From CAWBKV01 sp041946675 (GTDB lineage Archaea; Halobacteriota; Methanosarcinia; Methanotrichales; Methanotrichaceae), in contig JBHGAU010000022.1 in the NCBI GenBank assembly GCA_041946675.1, forward strand, positions 1 to 35,335: a DNA stretch of 35,335 nucleotides. The letters are read 5' to 3'. This document shows positions 1 to 6,903 of this stretch, piece by piece. Positions within the stretch are counted from its first letter, which is position 1. Every line of letters starts with the position of its first letter. The position numbers were made by a program, and so were the translations under genes. The notes beneath the pieces were generated by a model. The model made no database searches, was not told the DNA's origin, and worked only from the letters and a program-made list of their open reading frames with translations.

Positions 1-66
1 ACAAATGCCGATATGCGTCTGGCAGCTGCATATCCGACTGCATCTTTCCTTGGTGAAGGCATTTGA
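1..66 (+). CDS. 3' end of an unidentified protein (partial)
   Basis: The frame beginning at base 1 stays open for 21 codons and stops at TGA 64-66; the visible C-terminus ends in ...SFLGEGI. The gene begins outside the window. I do not recognise the family from so few residues. The assignment rests only on an open frame running in from the edge and on the fact that the AT-rich, promoter-like sequence for the tRNA begins after it. Confidence 0.4.
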   Translation, partial: TNADMRLAAAYPTASFLGEGI

Positions 67-107
67 TGATTTGATCATATTGCGGAACACTATGGCTGAC
101 CTCCAAA

Positions 108-116
108 ATTATTTAT
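108..116 (+). promoter_or_regulatory. TATA-like element for tRNA-Cys/cysS
   Basis: An AT-rich block (TTATTTAT core) lies about 26-33 nt before the mature tRNA 5' end at 142, the distance expected for an archaeal TATA box giving a very short tRNA leader. No other promoter-like element is visible between the tRNA and cysS, so this would drive both. Confidence 0.5.
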
Positions 117-141
117 CTCATAAATGGCACCGTATTAATGT

Positions 142-212
142 GCCGGGGTGACCGACCGGCTAGGTGTGCGGCTGCAGACCGCAACAATCGGGTTCGACTC
201 CCGACCCCGGCC
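142..212 (+). tRNA. tRNA-Cys (anticodon GCA)
   Basis: A full cloverleaf can be drawn. The acceptor stem GCCGGGG (142-148) pairs with CCCCGGC (205-211). The D arm is ACC/GGT. The anticodon stem 167-171/179-183 has a CTGCAGA loop with anticodon GCA at 174-176. The variable loop is 4 nt. The T arm is TCGGG/CCCGA with loop TTCGACT. CCA is not encoded. On this fold the discriminator (base 73) is C212, whereas tRNA-Cys normally carries U73, a main CysRS identity element. The gene is followed after 2 nt by the cysS start codon, so the two are almost certainly cotranscribed. Confidence 0.93.
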
Positions 213-214
213 TC

Positions 215-1654
215 ATGATGATCTACAACACAATGAGCGGCAGAAAAGAGCCTTTCGAGACGATCCATAAAAACCGCGTGAATATGTTTGTCTGCGGCCC
301 TACAGTCTACGATGACTCTCACATAGGACATGCAAGAACCTATATCGCCTTTGATATAGCTGCACGCTATCTCAAATATAGGGGATTCAGCGTTTTTTAC
401 CTTCAGAATATAACAGATGTGGACGATAAGATCATCAACAGAGCCGCTGAGCTTGGCATCTCTCCCACAAATCTGGCGCGGAGATATGAGCGAAGATACC
501 TTGAGGACATGCACACACTCGGCGTAGAGAATGTTAACCTTTATGCCCGTGCCACAGACCATATACACGAGATCATCGATCAGATAAAGCGTTTAGTAGA
601 AAAGGGATTTGCATACGAAACAGAGACCGGCGTTTATTTCGATGAGTCCAAGCTGGATGATTTTGGAAAGCTGTCGCATCAGACAGCTCAAGACCTGGAG
701 AGGCACAGGATAGAGCCGGATACCACAAAGAGAAATCCGGGCGATTTCTCCCTATGGAAAAAGCGAGATGACGGCGTTGATGTTACCTGGGACTCGCCCT
801 GGGGCAGAGGGCGCCCGGGCTGGCATATAGAGGACACAGCAATCACAGAGACCTATTTCGGCCCTCAATACGATATCCATGGCGGAGCTATGGATCTGAT
901 TTTCCCACATCACGAAGCAGAAATTGCCCAGATGGAATCGGCCTCCGGCAAAAAGCCGATGGTGCGGTACTGGATGCATACAGGATTTCTAAATGTATCA
1001 GGCGAGAAGATGTCCAAATCGCTGGGCAACTTTATGACCATAAGGGATCTGCTGGAAAGGCACGATCCTCAGACGTTCAGATTTTTCGTTCTTTCGACTC
1101 ATTACAGGACATCAATTGACTTCAGTGAAGAGCTTTTAGAGCAATCCAAAAGGAGCTTGGAGAGAATTCGCACACTGGCTCAGACCATAGATGAAATTCT
1201 GAGAGCAAAATCTACGGAGATTGAGAATGGTAGTAGTATTGAGAACGATAGTAGTATTGATAATGAGAATACTATTAGCGATACCGGCAGTAACCTAAAG
1301 GCTGTCAAGGATAGGCTTTTTAATGCTATGGATGACGATTTCAATACATCCCTGGCTCTGTCCGCTATTTTCGATTTGGTGAGGGATACCAACCGCGGCA
1401 TAAATGAAAAAACGATAACAATTGAAGAGCTTCTGGGCATAAAGAAGGTGCTCATGGAGTTCGGAGAAATCCTCGGTCTGAGCTTTTTCGCGCCATCGGA
1501 GAAGGAAGATCTATCAAACGATCTGATGGAACTTATCGCTGAGATAAGGCAGAAGCTACGAGATAAGAAGGATTGGGCACTGGCAGATGAGATACGTAAT
1601 AGGCTAAGAGATATGGGGATCTCTCTGGAAGATCCAAAGATCAAAAGCAGTTAG
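215..1654 (+). CDS. cysS: Cysteinyl-tRNA synthetase
   Basis: Class I synthetase charging tRNA-Cys with cysteine in the cytoplasm; 479 aa from ATG 215. HIGH is at residues 36-39 and KMSKS at 265-269. Zinc-site residues C27, H232 and E236 are present, but the ligand that is Cys in the usual WHIECSAM motif is Asp207 here (WHIEDTAI). A low-complexity acidic/Ser/Asn insertion (about 335-360) made of six-residue repeats lies between the catalytic core and the anticodon-binding domain. ATG 215 or ATG 218 fits the family N-terminus (M-IYNT); an in-frame GTG at 164 lies inside the tRNA and is rejected. No Shine-Dalgarno is possible outside the tRNA body, so after tRNA 3' processing the message would be essentially leaderless. 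The genome also encodes the tRNA-dependent route (pscS). Confidence 0.96.
   Translation: MMIYNTMSGRKEPFETIHKNRVNMFVCGPTVYDDSHIGHARTYIAFDIAARYLKYRGFSVFYLQNITDVDDKIINRAAELGISPTNLARRYERRYLEDMHTLGVENVNLYARATDHIHEIIDQIKRLVEKGFAYETETGVYFDESKLDDFGKLSHQTAQDLERHRIEPDTTKRNPGDFSLWKKRDDGVDVTWDSPWGRGRPGWHIEDTAITETYFGPQYDIHGGAMDLIFPHHEAEIAQMESASGKKPMVRYWMHTGFLNVSGEKMSKSLGNFMTIRDLLERHDPQTFRFFVLSTHYRTSIDFSEELLEQSKRSLERIRTLAQTIDEILRAKSTEIENGSSIENDSSIDNENTISDTGSNLKAVKDRLFNAMDDDFNTSLALSAIFDLVRDTNRGINEKTITIEELLGIKKVLMEFGEILGLSFFAPSEKEDLSNDLMELIAEIRQKLRDKKDWALADEIRNRLRDMGISLEDPKIKSS
1220..1273 (+). repeat. Three tandem 18-bp repeats inside cysS
   Basis: Units at 1220-1237, 1238-1255 and 1256-1273 each begin ATTGA and encode IENGSS, IENDSS and IDNENT; the third is diverged. 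They build a polar, probably disordered loop in CysRS. Such in-frame short tandem repeats typically arise by slippage and may vary in number between strains (inference). Confidence 0.85.
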
Positions 1655-1671
1655 GCAGCTCAAAATATATG

Positions 1672-1692
1672 AAAAATATTTATAATATTTTT
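1672..1692 (+). terminator. AT-only hairpin downstream of cysS
   Basis: AAAAATATT, loop TAT, AATATTTTT: a perfect 9-bp inverted repeat ending in five T residues, 17 nt after the cysS stop. It could act as a T-rich archaeal terminator. Being pure A/T it is a weak stem, and chance in AT-rich DNA is possible. Confidence 0.4.
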
Positions 1693-1755
1693 GTATCTCA
1701 TCCTCTCGTTTCAATTGATAGCCGAAGAAAGTTAAAAATACACAAATATTGCCGC

Positions 1756-1763
1756 TATAAAAA
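1756..1763 (+). promoter_or_regulatory. TATA box for the DUF1805 gene
   Basis: TATAAAAA lies in the gene-free stretch between cysS and the next + strand gene, predicting transcription start near 1783 and a leader of about 65 nt before ATG 1849. Confidence 0.5.
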
Positions 1764-1772
1764 GCCTTATAT

Positions 1773-1789
1773 TGCTCTATATCAGAGCA
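1773..1789. promoter_or_regulatory. Inverted repeat at the predicted DUF1805 start site
   Basis: TGCTCT-ATATC-AGAGCA, a perfect 6-bp inverted repeat with a 5-nt spacer, falls exactly where transcription from the TATA box at 1756 should begin. The position suits a repressor operator; it could also be a leader hairpin. No regulator is assigned. Confidence 0.35.
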
Positions 1790-1848
1790 TCGGATAATAC
1801 TTTTAGTTTATCCGTCCTCAGAACAGAATAATTGGAGACGATGGAGAT

Positions 1849-2148
1849 ATGACCCATTCTAAATTGCAACTCAAACGGAAGCAAGCTGATGGATATGTAA
1901 TACCCCTTGGGCCGGTTAACCTGGTCAATGTGGTTACAGACGTAGGAATGGTTGGATGTGGTGCCTTTGATGTTATAGCTTTGAATAATTTCGGCTATCC
2001 TGCAGCCAAGGTCAGGCCCTCTCAAGGAAGCTCGATTGCCACTATTGATGATCTTCTTGATGGAATCGTTAAGGAGGTAAACCCAGCTGCAGAGAAGCTT
2101 GGATTGAAGGTTGGCATCACAGGCAGAGAAGCTCTTGATCTACTTTAG
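1849..2148 (+). CDS. DUF1805 (YunC-like) protein
   Basis: A 99-aa protein resembling the small DUF1805/YunC family. Recognisable features are the central VGCGAFDVIAL stretch and a C-terminal DLLDGIV...AAEKLGLKVGITGREALDLL region. No signal peptide or membrane segment is seen. The biochemical role of the family is not established. A GGAG (in ATGGAGAT) sits just before the ATG. The gene stands alone between cysS and the convergent met operon, with its own TATA box. The family call is from memory of the motif pattern, so moderately sure. Confidence 0.75.
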   Translation: MTHSKLQLKRKQADGYVIPLGPVNLVNVVTDVGMVGCGAFDVIALNNFGYPAAKVRPSQGSSIATIDDLLDGIVKEVNPAAEKLGLKVGITGREALDLL

Positions 2149-2265
2149 CAGCTAACTATTCTATCAATAGCTTTTGGAGTTTATTCTCAAATATATTTAG
2201 TGAAATTAAGCTGCTGGGGCATATTAATCCACTATGACTAACTTAATCCATCTTACGAATTCTCC

Positions 2266-3735
2266 TCATCTGCAAGTTCCCACAAGCCTGCTTACGCCAT
2301 CACTGGTGACCATTCCTATAATCCTCTGGCCGTCATCCACGACAGGAAGGGCGGATATATTGTACTTATTCATTCTTTTTGCAGCGCCTTCTATGGGTTC
2401 ATCCGATCTGGAGGTGACTACGTTGCGTGTCATTATTTCCTCGAGGAGAGTGTACTTCAGAGCAACTGCCTTTGAGACATCCCAGGCGGTAACTATGCCC
2501 TCCAGCCGTCCGTCCTCTGAGATAACAGGCAGGTGAGTAACACCCTCATTCATCATGATCCTTGCAGCATCCTCAACGCTTGAGCCCTGCCTTATGATCA
2601 CAACCTCTTTGATCATGACATCTCCTACTGTTGTATGCGAGAGGAAGTTGCCTATGTTATAGTTCATCTGGCCCGATTCCAGCAGGAAGGCATCATGGCC
2701 GTAGTTCGATTTAATCTCGCAGTACCTGACATCGACATCGTTTGCAGTCAATGCCTCTACGATCTCCCTTGACTGGTATGACGGATACAGCCAGTCGGAG
2801 CTTATTGACAGCACCAGGAACTTTGCCTTCACATCCCTGAAAGCTTCGGCCAGGGTGCCATCCTTCGCCATATCGAAGTAGTCTATAGCCTTAGTAATAT
2901 AGAGATATGAATTGGCGTCGAACCTCTTTACAAATGCATCTCCGTGGTAGCGTAAGTAGCTCTCCACCTGGAAGTCAAGGTCGAAATTGAAGCTGTATTC
3001 ATTCTTATTCTGAAGTCTTCGACCGAACTTCTGGTGCATCGACTCATCGCTAAGATATGTGATATGTCCAATCATCCTTGCCAGGGAGAGGCCTCTGGCA
3101 GGCGTGGCCCTTCCGTAGTAATCTCCTTCAAGCCAGTCGGGATCAGAGGTGATCGCCCTTCTGCCCACCTCATTGAATGCTATCTGCTGAGGGGACGAAT
3201 AGGCACTCGTGGCTATCGGCACCGCCAGCCGGGCGGCATCTGGGTAAGAGACGCACCATTGAAGGACCTGCATGCCGCCGAAGGACCCGCCCACAACTGC
3301 CAAGAGCTTCCTAATTCCCAGAAAATCGATCAGCCTTTTCTGGACATCCACGATATCCTTGACTGTGATTACAGGGAAATCCAGGCCATAAGGCTTCCCT
3401 GTCTTTGGATTAAGCGAGGATGGTCCCGTCGTGCCTTTGCATCCTCCGAGGACATTTGAGCAGATTATAAAATATTTATCTGTATCCAATGCCTTTCCAG
3501 GACCGATAGCGATGTCCCACCAGCCGGGCTTCTCCTCTCCCTTGTGCCAGCCCGCTGCATGGGCATCTCCTGAGAGGGCATGGCATATCAGTATGGCATT
3601 GCTATTCTCATTGTTCAGCTTGCCATAGGTCTCATAGGCGATATTGATATCCTCCAATCGACCATGCTCAAGGATAATACCCTCAGGAATGTTATAGCAT
3701 TGAGCCTCAACAAGACCGACAGATTCTCTTCTCAT
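2266..3735 (-). CDS. metX: Homoserine O-acetyltransferase with C-terminal CBS pair
   Basis: Alpha/beta-hydrolase acyltransferase making O-acetyl-L-homoserine from homoserine and acetyl-CoA, the activation step before homocysteine formation. 489 aa. The catalytic triad is visible: Ser151 in GGSFGGMQ, Asp314 in SSDWLYP, His347 in YGHDAF. The oxyanion/N-terminal motif is NAILICHALSGDAHA. Residues about 1-370 are the MetX core. About 371-489 form two CBS motifs (around HLPVISEDGRLEGIVTAWDV and ALPVVDDGQRIIGMVTSDGV), suggesting allosteric control by an adenine nucleotide or S-adenosylmethionine; this CBS fusion is known in methanogen MetX. Its ATG overlaps the metY stop by ATGA, so it is translationally coupled as the last gene of pscS-metY-metX. 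Confidence 0.95.
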   Translation of the reverse strand: MRRESVGLVEAQCYNIPEGIILEHGRLEDINIAYETYGKLNNENSNAILICHALSGDAHAAGWHKGEEKPGWWDIAIGPGKALDTDKYFIICSNVLGGCKGTTGPSSLNPKTGKPYGLDFPVITVKDIVDVQKRLIDFLGIRKLLAVVGGSFGGMQVLQWCVSYPDAARLAVPIATSAYSSPQQIAFNEVGRRAITSDPDWLEGDYYGRATPARGLSLARMIGHITYLSDESMHQKFGRRLQNKNEYSFNFDLDFQVESYLRYHGDAFVKRFDANSYLYITKAIDYFDMAKDGTLAEAFRDVKAKFLVLSISSDWLYPSYQSREIVEALTANDVDVRYCEIKSNYGHDAFLLESGQMNYNIGNFLSHTTVGDVMIKEVVIIRQGSSVEDAARIMMNEGVTHLPVISEDGRLEGIVTAWDVSKAVALKYTLLEEIMTRNVVTSRSDEPIEGAAKRMNKYNISALPVVDDGQRIIGMVTSDGVSRLVGTCR

Positions 3736-5051
3736 TTCACTGCCCTGGCCAGCGCCTGATCTAGATCTGCAATGATATCCTCTACATCCTCGATCCCTAT
3801 TGAGAGCCTTATGAAATCAGGTGTGACGCCTGTAGCTGCTTGCTCCTCGGGCGTAAGCTGCTGATGCGTCGTTGAGGCCGGATGGATCACAAGGCTCTTC
3901 GAATCGCCGATGTTTGCCAGATGCGAGAAGAGTTCCACCGATTCAATGAACCTCTTGCCTGATTCAAGGCCTCCCTTTATGCCGAATCCAATGAGAGCGC
4001 CATAGCCGCCTTTCATGTACTTCTTTGCCAGAGTATGGCTGGGATGGTCTTCGAGACCTGGATAATTCACCCAGGCTACAGCGGGATGTGCCTTGAGGTG
4101 TTCTGCAACCCTAAGAGCGTTCTCTGAGTGCTTTTTCATACGCACGCCTAAGGTTTCCAATCCCTGCAAGAAGAGAAATGCATTGAAGGGACTGAGGCAC
4201 GGTCCCAGGTCACGAAGCAGCTGCACACGAACTTTGAATATGAATGCTACATTTCCGAGACCTGGGAAATTGCCGAAGGCATCCCAATACTTGAGGCCAT
4301 GATAGCTCGGATCAGGTTCAGTGAACTCGGAAAACTTGCCGCTCGACCAATCGAACTTTCCGGAATCTACTATGACTCCGCCAATCGAGTTTCCGTGGCC
4401 GTCTATGAATTTTGTGGCAGATTCCGCAATTATATCCGCACCATGGTCCAGCGGCCTAACCAATCCTACTGCCGATGTATTATCGACTATGAGAGGAATT
4501 CCAGCTTCATGTGCAATTTCGGCCAGCCTTTCGAAATCAGGGACATCCAGTTTTGGGTTGCCGAGAGTCTCTGCATAGAGGGCTCTTGTCCTATCGGTGA
4601 TTGCTCTTCTGAACTCTTCAGGATTTGTCGAATCCACGAATATTACCTTTCGCCCTAGCTTCGGGAATGTGTGATGAAATAGCTCATATGTTCCACCGTA
4701 GAGGTTATTGGCAGAGACGATCTCATCTCCCAGCTGGCTCACACCCAGCAGCGCCAGCGAGATGGCCGATTGGCCTGAAGATACAGCCAGCGCACCAGTG
4801 CCGCCTTCTATAGCGGCGATACGCCTCTCGAAGGCATCATTGGTCGGATTCATTATCCTCGAGTAGATGTTGCCAAGCTCTTTGAGTGCAAAGAGGTTGG
4901 CTGCATGATCTGTGCTCTTGAAGACATAGGATGTGGTTTGATAGATTGGAACTGCCCTCGATCCCGTTGCCGGATCGGGATTTTCCTGTCCTGCATGGAC
5001 CGCTAGAGTACTCAGTCCGTATTTCTTTCGATTCAGATTTACCTGGCTCAT
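3732..5051 (-). CDS. metY: O-acetylhomoserine sulfhydrylase
   Basis: PLP enzyme of the Cys/Met metabolism family that converts O-acetylhomoserine and sulfide to homocysteine. 439 aa, normal for MetY. The PLP lysine is K214 in SATKFIDGHG. Other family signatures are SSGQSA (about 91-96), the ETLGNPKLDVPD segment and VDNTSAVGLVRPLDHGADI. An AGAGG precedes the ATG by 5 nt. It lies 7 nt after pscS and overlaps metX by 4 nt, so homocysteine synthesis by direct sulfhydrylation is encoded as a unit. A homolog could act on O-acetylserine, but the neighbouring metX supports the homoserine substrate. Confidence 0.95.
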   Translation of the reverse strand: MSQVNLNRKKYGLSTLAVHAGQENPDPATGSRAVPIYQTTSYVFKSTDHAANLFALKELGNIYSRIMNPTNDAFERRIAAIEGGTGALAVSSGQSAISLALLGVSQLGDEIVSANNLYGGTYELFHHTFPKLGRKVIFVDSTNPEEFRRAITDRTRALYAETLGNPKLDVPDFERLAEIAHEAGIPLIVDNTSAVGLVRPLDHGADIIAESATKFIDGHGNSIGGVIVDSGKFDWSSGKFSEFTEPDPSYHGLKYWDAFGNFPGLGNVAFIFKVRVQLLRDLGPCLSPFNAFLFLQGLETLGVRMKKHSENALRVAEHLKAHPAVAWVNYPGLEDHPSHTLAKKYMKGGYGALIGFGIKGGLESGKRFIESVELFSHLANIGDSKSLVIHPASTTHQQLTPEEQAATGVTPDFIRLSIGIEDVEDIIADLDQALARAVK

Positions 5052-5058
5052 GTTGCCT

Positions 5059-6432
5059 CTAATTTACATTTAGCTTATATTTTTCAGCAATCTCGATGAA
5101 TGATTCTGCAGTATACTTTATCTGATCCCATGTGAGGCCGTAGGTATTCAGCTTCCAGGTGCGAGTGGCTCCTGCAAATTCGCCTGTGATTCCCCGATCC
5201 TTCAGCTCATCGCTGAAGAAGAAGCCACGCCTCCTATGCGTTTTAGCAACTACATCGAAGCTGCCTGTTGTATCCACCTTTGTGAGTGTATGCTTCCTCG
5301 GCCATTCGCTCAAGACCTTGGAGCCCTCAATCCTCGTGAACTGCTTAAGGAAGTAGTTTGATTTGCTGACCTCATCATCCCAATGCTTTGTCCTCTCAAG
5401 GACTGTTGGGAAGGATGCAATCATTGAGATCAATGTGCCTCCCATGAGTGTGCAGCCCATGTTCTCCACCTCCTTGATGCCGAACTTGCGCTTTGTTAGA
5501 TCGCCGACCATCTGGGTTGTTCTGAAGACCAACGAGGCCCACTCATCCGTTGTCGCGAGCACTCCCGAAGGCGCAACTGATGCCATGCTTTTATGAGCAG
5601 AGCCTACAATGAAATCCGCGCCAATTTTTTTGCCATCCACCGGCCTTATGCCGACTGCATATGCTCCATTGCAAAGGAACGGCACATCATACTGCTTTGC
5701 AACCCTGGCTATTCCGGAGATGTCATGCTCGTTCGCAAACTGGTAATCATAATAGTCTATCATTATGAGCTTCGGAAAGCGGCCGGTCTCCTTCTGCACC
5801 TCCTCGATCTTATTTGCGACTGCATCAGCTGTTATTGTATTGCTATTATTCAGAGAGACTTCCTTAACGATGCCGCCTGCTACCTCGACCGCCAGGAACT
5901 CTGTATAATGAGCCAGCGATGAGACAATCACGCTGTCTCCCTTCTCAACAAGCGATTGAGTGACTGCCTGAAAGCCCCGGCGAGCACCTGGCACAACCCT
6001 CGCTTGATCCATATTGACGAACTTGGCCAGTTCATGATGAAACTCTTCAATTGGCGGCCTGGTTATCTTATCCAGACGGAATGGCTTTCTGCAGTAATCG
6101 CAGGTGGAATAGCCATCGCCGTAAGAAATGATGGCCTTGCGTGCCTCAGGAGTGAGCCTGCCTGCTGCCTGGATGGGGTGGATATTTATGAACTCCTCCT
6201 CACGAGTCCTTGGCTCAAGCTTGCCGACGATTTTATTGCAGGACGGCTTTCCCTCGTCGCTCTCAATGCCATTGATCGCTTCTTTTATCCTCGCAATGGT
6301 GCTCGAAAACTGCTTCTGCTCGGCTTCGCTCAGTCCGGTTGGCAGCGATCGCCTGAAGATCTCTCTTAGATCCTCTAGCGCGAAGAGCGCCTCATAGGTC
6401 TTCTGAATTTGCAAGCTTTTTTTCAAGTCCAA
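5059..6432 (-). CDS. pscS: Sep-tRNA:Cys-tRNA synthase with N-terminal extension
   Basis: PLP enzyme converting O-phosphoseryl-tRNA-Cys to Cys-tRNA-Cys, the second step of archaeal tRNA-dependent cysteine synthesis; SepRS is not in the window. The PLP lysine is K281 in GSAHKSMASVAPSG. The conserved catalytic cysteines are C111 and C114 (CDYC) and C254 (PFLCNGAY). The start is TTG 6432, because GGAGG stands 8 nt upstream; ATG 6477 and ATG 6465 would be in-frame alternatives giving 472 or 468 aa. With TTG the protein is 457 aa. Residues about 1-75 are a charged helical extension absent from short SepCysS and reminiscent of the SepCysE scaffold that binds SepRS (inference). First gene of an operon with metY (7-nt gap) and metX. 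Confidence 0.95.
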   Translation of the reverse strand: MDLKKSLQIQKTYEALFALEDLREIFRRSLPTGLSEAEQKQFSSTIARIKEAINGIESDEGKPSCNKIVGKLEPRTREEEFINIHPIQAAGRLTPEARKAIISYGDGYSTCDYCRKPFRLDKITRPPIEEFHHELAKFVNMDQARVVPGARRGFQAVTQSLVEKGDSVIVSSLAHYTEFLAVEVAGGIVKEVSLNNSNTITADAVANKIEEVQKETGRFPKLIMIDYYDYQFANEHDISGIARVAKQYDVPFLCNGAYAVGIRPVDGKKIGADFIVGSAHKSMASVAPSGVLATTDEWASLVFRTTQMVGDLTKRKFGIKEVENMGCTLMGGTLISMIASFPTVLERTKHWDDEVSKSNYFLKQFTRIEGSKVLSEWPRKHTLTKVDTTGSFDVVAKTHRRRGFFFSDELKDRGITGEFAGATRTWKLNTYGLTWDQIKYTAESFIEIAEKYKLNVN

Positions 6433-6440
6433 TTTGCTGA

Positions 6441-6445
6441 CCTCC
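6441..6445 (-). promoter_or_regulatory. Ribosome-binding site deciding the pscS TTG start
   Basis: GGAGG on the - strand, followed by 8 nt and then TTG (6432-6430). No comparable site precedes the upstream ATG codons at 6477 and 6465. Confidence 0.7.
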
Positions 6446-6484
6446 AAAGCTCTAACAGGCATCATTAGATGTAGCATGGCTTAA

Positions 6485-6498
6485 TTCACACTTGTGAA
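6485..6498. promoter_or_regulatory. Candidate operator TTCAC-N4-GTGAA at the pscS promoter
   Basis: TTCAC ACTT GTGAA, perfect 5-bp arms, lies 22 nt downstream of the pscS TATA box, over the predicted start of transcription (about 6497). The same half-sites and spacing occur at 7490-7503 in front of the winged-helix gene. A protein bound here would block initiation, so repression is the simplest reading. Confidence 0.6.
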
Positions 6499-6504
6499 GA
6501 TCGG

Positions 6505-6518
6505 ATAACAATTGTTAT
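6505..6518. promoter_or_regulatory. 14-bp perfect palindrome between divergent genes
   Basis: ATAACAATTGTTAT lies between the TATA box of pscS and its predicted start. It is separate from the TTCAC/GTGAA operator next to it and could be a second protein-binding site. AT-rich palindromes of this size can arise by chance. Confidence 0.35.
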
Positions 6519-6520
6519 GT

Positions 6521-6527
6521 ATATAAA
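6521..6527 (-). promoter_or_regulatory. TATA box of the pscS-metY-metX operon
   Basis: TTTATAT on the - strand, preceded by purine-rich CGAAATA (a possible BRE), predicts a start near 6497 and a 65-nt leader to the TTG. The A/T block is nearly symmetric and could also serve the + strand. Confidence 0.6.
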
Positions 6528-6554
6528 TATTTCGACATCGGTAGGAGGAATAAT

Positions 6555-6903
6555 ATGGGCAAATTGATACAGAAAGGATATCTGTTAACCATTACATTTG
6601 CCGCTTCATTATCTCCGATTTATTCCGCCACAGCTGGGCTCAAAGCAAATTTCGTAACGAACATAGATCCGATTATTGTTATCTTAATTTTCATAGCTGC
6701 ATGCGCAGGCAAGACTATTGGAGCCAGCTTTGGTGTAATAATTAGTGGCAGCGCCAGAAAAGAAGCATTGGCTGAATGCCAGAGGGGCAATGGAAATAGC
6801 TCTGGCATCTGCTGCTTTGGATTACGGCTTAATCGATCTGAATATCTTCGTAGCCTTGGTTATTATGGCTATTCTTAACGGCTGCCAAATTCAGCCCATA
6901 TAG
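6555..6903 (+). pseudogene. Remnant of a CPA2-type cation/proton antiporter
   Basis: The frame from ATG 6555 reads like the late membrane part of a KefB/NapA-like antiporter (TAGLKANF, then AACAGKTIGASFG...SG...KEALA). At about 6772 the homology moves to another frame, reading NARGAMEIALASAALDYGL then FVALVIMAI before stopping at TAG 6901. The family has roughly REALAxGFGMNARGAMEI here, so about five residues are missing with a frame change. The N-terminal two thirds of the protein and the last helix/SGP end are also gone, and the 3' end runs into the convergent Cys-rich regulator gene. A GGAGG 6 nt before ATG 6555 may be fortuitous. Clear signs of decay; no function expected. Confidence 0.8.

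Noticed and set aside
164..214. In-frame GTG as an earlier start for cysS
   Set aside because: It lies within the tRNA-Cys body; the CysRS N-terminal motif begins at ATG 215/218.
113..568. Open frame on the - strand across tRNA-Cys and the start of cysS
   Set aside because: It covers the tRNA and conserved CysRS coding sequence, and its translation has no protein-like features.
6494..6513. Resemblance to the E. coli lac operator (TGTGA...GGATAACAATT)
   Set aside because: The half-site spacing differs by three bases and no LacI-type gene is present; the match is explained better by the separate TTCAC/GTGAA repeat and the ATAACAATTGTTAT palindrome.
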